Assembly: GCA_020848615.1 (NCBI GenBank)
Contig: JADLHW010000160.1
Location: forward strand, 1 to 59,922
Direction of reading: 5' to 3'
DNA from: Thermoleophilia bacterium
GTDB taxonomy: Bacteria > Actinomycetota > Thermoleophilia > Miltoncostaeales > Miltoncostaeaceae
DNA length: 59,922 bases
Shown here: in pieces, positions 53,990 through 59,922 of the stretch
Layout: each line of letters opens with the position of its first letter
Numbering within the stretch: position 1 is the first letter of the stretch
The notes under the pieces: model-generated
What the model was told of the DNA's origin: nothing
Seen by the model: only the letters and a program-made list of their open reading frames with translations
Databases searched by the model: none
Translations under genes and position numbers: made by a program

Positions 53990-55147
53990 TCAGCTCAGCT
54001 CGTCCGCCGTCACGACGTCCATGAGGTCGCGCGCGACGTACCGCCGTTGACCCCGCGCGCCCTGCGCCGCTTCCTCGAGCAATCCGGCGCCTTCGAGCTG
54101 GCGCAGCAGCCGCAGGGCCGTCGGGCGCGTGACGTCGAGCCGGGCCTCGACGAGGCGCGTGGTGACGATGGGGTTCTCGCACATCAGATCGACGACCTGG
54201 AGGGCGTTGACGCTTCGAAGATCGGTGGCGACCGCCCGATAGCGCTCGCGCAGCGCGACGATCCGCTCGGCGCGAGCGACGGCGTCCACGGACTGGGAGC
54301 GCACAACCTCGAGGAACAGCTCGATCCAGGGCAGGGCGTCCCCGTCGGTCCGCGTGGCGCGGAGGGCGGCGTAGTAGCGGTCACGCTCACGCTCGATCCC
54401 GGCGCTGACGTACAGCAGCGGCGCGGTGAGGCGTCCCCGCACGATGAGGAACAGCACCAGCAGCAGGCGTCCGAGGCGTCCGTTGCCATCGAGGAAGGGG
54501 TGGATGGTCTCGAACTGCGAATGCAGGAGTGCGTTCTGGACGAGCAGCGGCATGTCGGGCTCCTCGTTGGCGAAACGCTCCCAGTCGGCGAGCGCGGGTG
54601 CCACCTCGTCGGGGGGCGGCGGCACGAAGCTCGCGTTCGCGAGCGTGGAGCCGGGCCGTCCGATCCAGTTCTGGGTGGTCCGGAACTCGCCGGGGCGTCT
54701 CCCCGCCCCGCGGACGCCGTGGAGCAGGCGACGGTGCATCTCGAGCAGCATCCGGTTGCTGAGCGGCAGGCGCGGCGCCTCGGTGACCGCCCACTCGAAC
54801 GCGTCGACGTACGCGAGAACCTCCTCGACGTCGGCGTTCGGCCCGTCACCTGCGGCACCGAACTCGAAGATCTCGGCAAGCGAGGCCTGCGTGCCCTCGA
54901 TCATCGTGGAGGCGAGCGCCTCCCGCAGGAGGTACGGGCGGATCAGCAGGTGCGGGTTCGGCAGAAGGCGTCCGACGCCGGCGAGCCGCCCGAGCGCGGC
55001 CTCCGCCTCGGCCAGGAGCGACACGAGCGGCGGGGGCAGCTCGAACGAACGCGGAAGGGGCGCGGGGAAGTACGCGACGTACCGGTGTCGCCCGACGGTC
55101 CGACGCGCCTCGCCGAAGACGGTGCGTGGGAAGTCGGCGGCGTCCAT
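53990..55147 (-). CDS. Fic-domain AMP-transferase with C-terminal winged helix
   Basis: 385 residues from ATG 55147. Fic motif HPFLDGNGRLGR (216-227) with all catalytic residues. The inhibitory helix STMIEG (80-85), matching [S/T]xxxE[G/N], lies before the Fic core (class II), so activity is self-blocked until the helix moves. A winged helix at about 320-370 (RLVEARLDVTRPTALRLLRQL) probably binds DNA. Such genes attach AMP to protein targets. No separate antitoxin is needed or seen. Confidence 0.92.
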   Translation of the reverse strand: MDAADFPRTVFGEARRTVGRHRYVAYFPAPLPRSFELPPPLVSLLAEAEAALGRLAGVGRLLPNPHLLIRPYLLREALASTMIEGTQASLAEIFEFGAAGDGPNADVEEVLAYVDAFEWAVTEAPRLPLSNRMLLEMHRRLLHGVRGAGRRPGEFRTTQNWIGRPGSTLANASFVPPPPDEVAPALADWERFANEEPDMPLLVQNALLHSQFETIHPFLDGNGRLGRLLLVLFLIVRGRLTAPLLYVSAGIERERDRYYAALRATRTDGDALPWIELFLEVVRSQSVDAVARAERIVALRERYRAVATDLRSVNALQVVDLMCENPIVTTRLVEARLDVTRPTALRLLRQLEGAGLLEEAAQGARGQRRYVARDLMDVVTADELS

Positions 55148-55155
55148 GCTCACCC

Positions 55156-55184
55156 ACGCTACGCCACCCTAACGTGATAGGCAA
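55156..55184 (-). promoter_or_regulatory. Fic gene promoter
   Basis: On the minus strand: TTGCCT (55179-55184), a 17-nt spacer, TAGCGT (55156-55161), and the ATG at 55147 about 8 nt later. This is a well-spaced sigma-70-like promoter giving an almost leaderless message. Confidence 0.5.
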
Positions 55185-55196
55185 ACATCGTTAGGG
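55167..55196. promoter_or_regulatory. Perfect inverted-repeat operator straddling the Fic promoter
   Basis: CCCTAACG (55167-55174) and CGTTAGGG (55189-55196) are exact inverted repeats, 14 nt apart. One half lies between the -35 and -10 and the other just upstream of the -35. A protein bound here would block transcription. The best candidate is the winged helix of the Fic protein itself. Confidence 0.7.
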
Positions 55197-55252
55197 ACAA
55201 CGAAGGACCGTTACGGCGACGTTCGGGTCGGCACCACGTGGCCGTGCGGACC

Positions 55253-55293
55253 CGACGGCATCGAGGCGCCGATGACGCACCTCGATGCCGTCG
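55253..55293 (-). terminator. Terminator of the methyltransferase gene
   Basis: A perfect 14-bp stem (CGACGGCATCGAGG and its complement) with a 13-nt loop, 36 nt past the methyltransferase stop and before the Fic promoter region. Confidence 0.7.
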
Positions 55294-55329
55294 TGGTCAC
55301 CGGCGCGCCCGGGCGGGCGCGGCACGCGG

Positions 55330-56403
55330 CTACGGCTTCGCCTCGAACACCAGGTTGAACGGCGTCTCCGCGGCCCGCCGGAAGCGGGTGAAGCCCCCCT
55401 CCGCGGCGACCGCGGCGATGCGGGCGGGGCCGGCCTGGGCGCCGAGGGCCAGCCCGACGTCCTGCGCGAGCGAGCACGGCGTGCACAGGAGCGTCGAGAA
55501 CCCGTAGTACGCGCGCCCCACCGGGTTGAGGTTGTCCTCGACGCTGTCCCCGGCGGCGGGCTCCACGATCATCCAGGTGCCGTCCGGCGCCAGGGCCTGG
55601 CGGACGTGCCGCGCCGCCCCCACCGGGTCCCCCATGTCGTGCAGGCAGTCGAACATGGTCACCAGGTCGTAGCCCTCCCCGGGGAACGCCGCCGCCGGGG
55701 CCGCCTCGAACCGCACGCGGTCGGCGACACCCGCCTCCTGGGCACGGCGGCGCGCCGTCGCGATCGAGCCGGCGTGATAGTCGGAGGCCACGAACGTCGA
55801 GTTCGGGAACCGGGTCGCCATGAGGATCGTCGACGCCCCGTGCCCGCAGCCCACGTCGGCGACGCGCGCCCCGCGCTCCAGCTTCGCGACGACCCCGTCG
55901 AGGGCCGGAAGCCACGACCCCACCAGGTTGGCGTTGTAGCCGGGACGGAAGAAGCGCTCGCAGCCGTCCAGGACGTCGTGGTTGTGCTCGTGCCAGCCCA
56001 TCCCGTCGCCGGCGCGCGCCGCCTCGGTGATGCGCGGGGAGTCCATCACCGACCCCAGCGCGATCTGGAAGAACCCCGGCAGGAAGGCCGGGCTGTCCTC
56101 GTCGGTGAGCGCCACCGCGTGCTCCGGCGGCAGCGTGTACATGCCGGTCGCCGGCTCGAAGCTCACCCAGCCGCCCGCGGCCTGGGCGTTGAGCCACTCC
56201 CGGGCGTAGCGCGGCGCGACGCCGGCGCGCTCCGCGAGGTCCTCCGGCGTGACCGGTCCCTCCGCCATCGCCCGGTACAGGCCGAGCCGGTCACCCATCA
56301 CCACCAGGGCGGTGTTCAGGGTCGCGCCGACCTCGTCGACGGCCCGGAACACGAACCGCATCAGCTTGTCGTGGTCGATCTGCGGGTCTGCTGTCGTGCT
56401 CAT
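55330..56403 (-). CDS. SAM-dependent methyltransferase with N-terminal winged helix (Rv2258c-like)
   Basis: 357 residues from ATG 56403. An N-terminal dimerising helical/winged-helix region (about 20-95, with LYRAMAEGPVTPEDLAERAG) precedes the Rossmann domain. SAM motif VADVGCGHG at 181-189. Layout as in Mycobacterium Rv2258c and O-methyltransferases of natural-product paths. Substrate unknown. No biosynthetic cluster is present, so it may act on a small metabolite or protein of its own. Confidence 0.88.
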   Translation of the reverse strand: MSTTADPQIDHDKLMRFVFRAVDEVGATLNTALVVMGDRLGLYRAMAEGPVTPEDLAERAGVAPRYAREWLNAQAAGGWVSFEPATGMYTLPPEHAVALTDEDSPAFLPGFFQIALGSVMDSPRITEAARAGDGMGWHEHNHDVLDGCERFFRPGYNANLVGSWLPALDGVVAKLERGARVADVGCGHGASTILMATRFPNSTFVASDYHAGSIATARRRAQEAGVADRVRFEAAPAAAFPGEGYDLVTMFDCLHDMGDPVGAARHVRQALAPDGTWMIVEPAAGDSVEDNLNPVGRAYYGFSTLLCTPCSLAQDVGLALGAQAGPARIAAVAAEGGFTRFRRAAETPFNLVFEAKP

Positions 56404-56518
56404 CGTCACGGTCCTCTCCGCTCGTGTGCCGTGGCACGACGCTACGACCGGGTCGACGCGCGGGGGATGGGGGGACCACCCCCGGATTGCGCGCCGCGCG
56501 CCCCCGGCTTTCGGGGTC

Positions 56519-59113
56519 TCAGCCGGTGCCCATCCCCGTGAAGCGGACGGCGGCCTCACGGCGGTTCGGCACGCCGAGCTTCGCGAGCACCGCGCCCACG
56601 TGGTGCTCCACCGTCTTGCCCGACAGCACGAGCCGGGCGGCGATCTCGGGGTTCGTGAGCCCGGCCGCGATGAGGGCGAGCACCTCCATCTCACGGGCCG
56701 TGAGCCCCTCCGGGTTGGCGCGGGTCGTGCGGCGCGGCCCGCGGGGGACGCTGCGCACCCCGAGGGCCCGCAGGCGCTCACGGGCCACCGGCGCGACGCC
56801 CGCCGCCCCGAGCCCGTCGAGGACGAGGACCGCCTCCCGCACCGCCTCGGGTCGCTCCGAGCGCATCAGGGCGATCGCGCGCGCATACGGGTCGCCGATG
56901 TCCGCCCACGCCCGCGCCGCGGCGAGGGGGTCCCCCGCGATCTCCATCGCGAAGGGCGGCGGGCAGCCGGGCGGCGGCTCGTCCAGCAGGCCCGCGCGGG
57001 CGCGCCACACCGCGAGCTCCCCCCACGACCAGGGCCGGGCCCGATCACGGGCGAGCTCGTACGCCTCCTCCGTCGCCCGGCCGATGCCGGCGATGTCCCC
57101 CGCCAGCCAGCAGGCCTCGGCGCGGGCGCAGGCCACCGGGACGATGCGCTGCGGCTCCCCGGTGGGAAGGGCCAGCGCCCAGGCCCGGTCCAGCAGCGTG
57201 GTCGCGTCCCCTGCGCCGCGACGCAGCTCCACGAGGGCCAGCACCTCCAGCGCGGGGATGAGGGCGACCAGCACCTCGCCCGCGTCCGCCTGCTCCACCA
57301 GCCGGCGGGCGGAGGCCGCCGCGGCATCCCAGTCCCCCAGGCGCAGGTCGAGGATCGCGCGGCTCACGAGCAGGTAGTCCTGGAACATCGACTGCTCGCG
57401 CTCAGCCGCGATGCCGATGCCGCGGTCGACCACCGGCGCGGCCTCCGCGTAGCGGCGGTGCTGGGTGAGCTCCCAGCCGGCGTTCACGAACGGCCGGCAG
57501 GCGTGCTCGTCGAGGTCGGCGGCGATGGCCCCCTCCGCCGCCTCCATCAGCAGGGCGATGCCCGCGTCCAGGTCGGTGCGGCTGAGCGAGGTCCCGACGT
57601 TGGTCTGCGCGTGCACCAGGGTCTCGACGTCACCGACCTCTCGCGCCAGGGCCATCGCCCGGCGCCCGAGTTCGATCGCCTCGTCGTCCCGGCCGGCGAG
57701 CATCTCCAGCTGCGACCGCGTGCTGAGCGCCATCGCGAGCTCACGCGTCGGGCCGAGGGGCTCCAGCACCCGCACCGCCTCCTGCGCGGCGGCGGCCGCC
57801 CCGGCGCCGTCACCGGTCCACCACCGCAGGCGCGACAGCCATCGCAGCGCCCCGCCGAGCCGAAGAGGATCGCCCATCCCTCGCCGCAAGCCGACCGCCT
57901 CCTCCCCCGCCGGCAGCGAGACGGTGGGCTGGCCCGCGTAGTAGGCCTCCTCCGACAGTCGCTCCAGGGACCCCACCAGCTCAGGCGGCTGCAGGAGGTC
58001 CCGGTGGGCGAGCGCCGCCGTGAGGAACCCGACGGCCTCGCGGTGCGCGCGGGCGCCGGCCGCGGTGACGGCCGCCGCCCGGGCGTGCGTCACCACGGCC
58101 GGCGCGTCGCCGGCCTGTGCCGCGTGGTGCGCCAGGCGCGCCGAGGGTGCCCCGTGCCGCAGCAGGCTGCCGAGCGCACGGGCGTTGTGGTCGACGCGCT
58201 GGGCGCCGCTGAGCCAGCCCTCGACCGCCCGCCGGGCGATCTCGTGCCGGAAGCGCACCGAGGTGCCGTCGCTCACCAGGACACCGCGCGCCTCACATTC
58301 GGCGAGCGCGTCGCGGGCCCCCGCCACGCAGTCCTCCACGAGCCACCGCTCGGCACGGCCCGGCACGACGCTCACGAACCCGGCCAGGTCTCGCGCGCCG
58401 GACGAGATGCGCACGAGCCGGGCGAGGACGCCGTCACGCACGCTCGCGGGGATCCCCCGCGGGCCGTGCGACAGCGACTCGGAGACGAAGAACGGGTTCC
58501 CGCCGGTCACCGCGTGCAGGGAGCGGACGTCGACCCCGGGACCGGCCAGACGGTCGACCGCCTCCAGGCTGAGGGGGCGCAGCCCGATGCGGTGGCTCGC
58601 CGCGGCGGGCGCCGCGCCCAGCACGCGGCGCAGGCGGTGGTCCCCGCCGATCTCGTCGTCCCGGAAGGTGAGCACCAGGAGCACGCCGGTGGACTCGAGC
58701 CGCCGCACCAGGTGGGTGAGCACGTCGAGGGTGGCCTGGTCGGCCCAGTGGACGTCCTCCACCACGCACACCGTCGGCGCGCGGGCCGTGAGCGCATCGA
58801 GGATCGCGCGTGCGGCGGCCGCGCCGTCCGCGATGCGGTCCGCCAGGCCGGGGACGGCTCGTGCGATGTCCAGGAACGGCGCCAGCGGCTCGGCGACGGC
58901 CAGGTCGTCGCAGGCCCCCTGCAGGACGCGGATCCCGTCGTCGGCGTGCATGGCGGTGAACGCGCGGACGACGCTGGTCTTCCCGATCCCGGCCTCGCCG
59001 CTGACGAACGCCACGGACCCGTTGCCCTCGCGTGCATCGCGGAGGGCGGCGTCGAGCTGTGCGAGCGCGTCCTCACGCTCGAGGAGCAGACTCGTGTCCG
59101 TCGGGCTTCGCAC
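56519..59113 (-). CDS. LAL-type LuxR transcriptional regulator with AAA ATPase
   Basis: 864 residues from GTG 59113. Walker A GEAGIGKT (39-46), Walker B VCVVEDVHWAD, then TPR-like helical repeats (about 350-770) and a C-terminal LuxR HTH (LTAREMEVLALIAAGLTNPEIAARL). Such large ATP-binding activators respond to inducers. It is directly upstream of the methyltransferase gene, which is a plausible target. The frame is open far upstream but that part has no protein-like sequence. Confidence 0.9.
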   Translation of the reverse strand: MRSPTDTSLLLEREDALAQLDAALRDAREGNGSVAFVSGEAGIGKTSVVRAFTAMHADDGIRVLQGACDDLAVAEPLAPFLDIARAVPGLADRIADGAAAARAILDALTARAPTVCVVEDVHWADQATLDVLTHLVRRLESTGVLLVLTFRDDEIGGDHRLRRVLGAAPAAASHRIGLRPLSLEAVDRLAGPGVDVRSLHAVTGGNPFFVSESLSHGPRGIPASVRDGVLARLVRISSGARDLAGFVSVVPGRAERWLVEDCVAGARDALAECEARGVLVSDGTSVRFRHEIARRAVEGWLSGAQRVDHNARALGSLLRHGAPSARLAHHAAQAGDAPAVVTHARAAAVTAAGARAHREAVGFLTAALAHRDLLQPPELVGSLERLSEEAYYAGQPTVSLPAGEEAVGLRRGMGDPLRLGGALRWLSRLRWWTGDGAGAAAAAQEAVRVLEPLGPTRELAMALSTRSQLEMLAGRDDEAIELGRRAMALAREVGDVETLVHAQTNVGTSLSRTDLDAGIALLMEAAEGAIAADLDEHACRPFVNAGWELTQHRRYAEAAPVVDRGIGIAAEREQSMFQDYLLVSRAILDLRLGDWDAAAASARRLVEQADAGEVLVALIPALEVLALVELRRGAGDATTLLDRAWALALPTGEPQRIVPVACARAEACWLAGDIAGIGRATEEAYELARDRARPWSWGELAVWRARAGLLDEPPPGCPPPFAMEIAGDPLAAARAWADIGDPYARAIALMRSERPEAVREAVLVLDGLGAAGVAPVARERLRALGVRSVPRGPRRTTRANPEGLTAREMEVLALIAAGLTNPEIAARLVLSGKTVEHHVGAVLAKLGVPNRREAAVRFTGMGTG

Positions 59114-59244
59114 CGCGCCATCCCGGGCTGATCCGAGGCCCGATCGTATGCCGGACGGCCGCGCGCGGCCACCCCTCAGGGCGGGGCGCCGGTGGCGCCT
59201 CGCGACCGCGGCGTCCGGTTGCGTCCCGAGCGTTCGACGGACGG

Positions 59245-59490
59245 TCACACGCCTGGAGGCACCGCACCCGTCGCGGTGGGCCACTCCTCGATGACATGGC
59301 CCTGATCCGCGGCCCAGACCCGGCCCCGATCGTGAAGCGCCCGGAGGGCCGGGATCAGGCTGCGCCCGCGCTCGTTCGGGCTGTGGATCACGTGCGGCGG
59401 GGTCGCCGATATCAGCGTGCGATCGATCAGCCCATGGGCCGTCAGGGTCCGCAGTCGGTCGGCGAGAACCTTCTCCGAGATGCCGGAGCA
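59245..59490 (-). pseudogene. HxlR-family regulator fragment, 5' end missing
   Basis: The minus frame reads GISEKVLADRLRTLTAHGLI, then the HxlR C-terminal pattern with PPHVIHSPNERGRSLIPALR and a stop at 59245-59247. The N-terminal half (helix 1, the Cys and the recognition helix start) is absent; homology stops near 59484 and no start codon precedes it. The fragment therefore is not a working regulator. Confidence 0.8.
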
Positions 59491-59600
59491 GCCCGCGGCT
59501 CCGCGAGTTCCTGCAACTCGTGCGCCCCTTCATCGCCGACATCGCGGAGATGCGCCACTACACCCCGGTCGCCGGCCCGGGCATCTCGATTGGGGGCTGA
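59487..59600 (+). pseudogene. 3' fragment of an unidentified gene, 5' end missing
   Basis: Plus frame of about 35 codons reading LREFLQLVRPFIADIAEM, then HYTPVAGPG and a stop at 59598-59600. It abuts the HxlR fragment. No start codon or ribosome-binding site can be found before it. Parent family not recognised; an oxidoreductase is typical beside HxlR genes. Confidence 0.5.
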
Positions 59601-59695
59601 GCTCGTCGCCACCCGAACCGCCCATGGGGCGGCGATCGGGTCAGATCGCGGGCGACCCAGCACACGCCGATCACCCTCGGCGGCGCGGTTCATCG

Positions 59696-59732
59696 CGGCG
59701 TCACCGGACCCCTCCGGGGCCGGGTGACGCCG
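59696..59732. terminator. Terminator between the scar and cheD
   Basis: A 10-bp stem (CGGCGTCACC/GGTGACGCCG) with a further CCCC/GGGG pairing inside. It lies 12 nt past the cheD stop. Confidence 0.55.
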
Positions 59733-59743
59733 AACGTCCTGCC

Positions 59744-59922
59744 CTACAGCTCCTCGACGGGGCCGCCGACGGTGCGGACCGTGACGATCCCGCTCCCGAC
59801 GCGCATCTCCAGCGTGCGGCCGAAGTTGCCGCCCGTCTGGGCGGACTTGAGCCGCAGGCCGGCGCTCTGGAGGGCGGCGCGGACGGCGATCGCGTTGCGG
59901 GAGCCGATGTTGAGCATGCCGC
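59744..59922 (-). CDS. cheD: Chemoreceptor glutamine deamidase CheD, C-terminus only
   Basis: About 59 C-terminal residues; the 5' end is beyond the window. MLNIGSRNAIAVRAALQSAGL and GGNFGRTLEMRVGSGIVTVR match the end of CheD, which deamidates glutamines on chemoreceptors and can bind CheC. The catalytic Cys and His lie upstream and are not seen. It implies a chemotaxis operon to the right. Confidence 0.85.
   Translation of the reverse strand, partial: GMLNIGSRNAIAVRAALQSAGLRLKSAQTGGNFGRTLEMRVGSGIVTVRTVGGPVEEL

Noticed and set aside
56249-59131. Plus-strand open frame of 960 codons
   Set aside because: Antisense to the methyltransferase start and the LuxR regulator; no protein features.

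Overview
The window is a high-GC (roughly 70-75%), densely packed chromosomal segment with no rRNA, tRNA, CRISPR array or recognisable insertion sequence. Several things suggest a flagellated member of the Actinomycetota, possibly a deep-branching class such as Thermoleophilia (inference): a DUF2510 protein, a LAL-type LuxR regulator, TANNNT-type -10 hexamers with several probable leaderless starts, GTG and TTG starts, and a wecA-atpI-atpBEFHAGD order. Nearly every operon uses ATGA, GTGA or TGATG stop/start overlaps.

Layout. 1-5990 (minus): F1Fo ATP synthase operon atpI-B-E-F-H-A-G-D, with atpD cut by the window edge. 6188-9689 (minus): lipid-carrier sugar-phosphate transferase (WecA/TagO type), a short-chain dehydrogenase, upp and a VOC protein. 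9755-14583: a small membrane protein, then a minus-strand operon for a GH26-like secreted hydrolase, a DUF1800 protein, a Tat-exported DUF1501 protein and a cupredoxin-like protein. 14763-20269: a sirtuin, then glyA, a small zinc-motif protein, prmC, an unknown gene, prfA and rpmE. This rpmE-prfA-prmC-glyA-upp-atp order is ancestral synteny also seen in Bacillus. 20373-29438: crotonase, pepA, an alpha/beta hydrolase, hisC-LLM-ilvA, and a Lon-N/YgfZ/small-protein operon. 29490-33428 (minus): parA-ftsZ-ggt-unknown, all overlapping. 33527-36166: an SsuABC-type importer. 36335-42535: CorC/HlyC-like protein, MarR-like regulator, DUF2510 membrane protein, NarL-type two-component pair, HtpX. 42617-44897: lipoprotein, hflX, TfoX-C protein. 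44939-45970: L,D-transpeptidase. 46063-53695 (minus): flagellar export block flhB-flhA-flhF-PilZ followed by four unknown genes. 53696-59743: an accessory segment (Fic AMP-transferase with its own operator, a methyltransferase, an 864-residue LuxR ATPase, and a deletion scar carrying an HxlR fragment). 59744-end: the C-terminus of cheD, so the accessory segment sits between chemotaxis and flagellar genes.

How genes work together. The left half is housekeeping: energy (ATP synthase), translation (L31, RF1, RF1 methyltransferase, HflX), one-carbon and pyrimidine salvage. The right half is cell surface, motility and signalling. The least explained units are the GH26/DUF1800/DUF1501/cupredoxin operon, the parA-ftsZ-ggt operon whose FtsZ lacks a normal C-terminal peptide, the unknown gene string after the PilZ gene, and the autoregulated-looking Fic gene.
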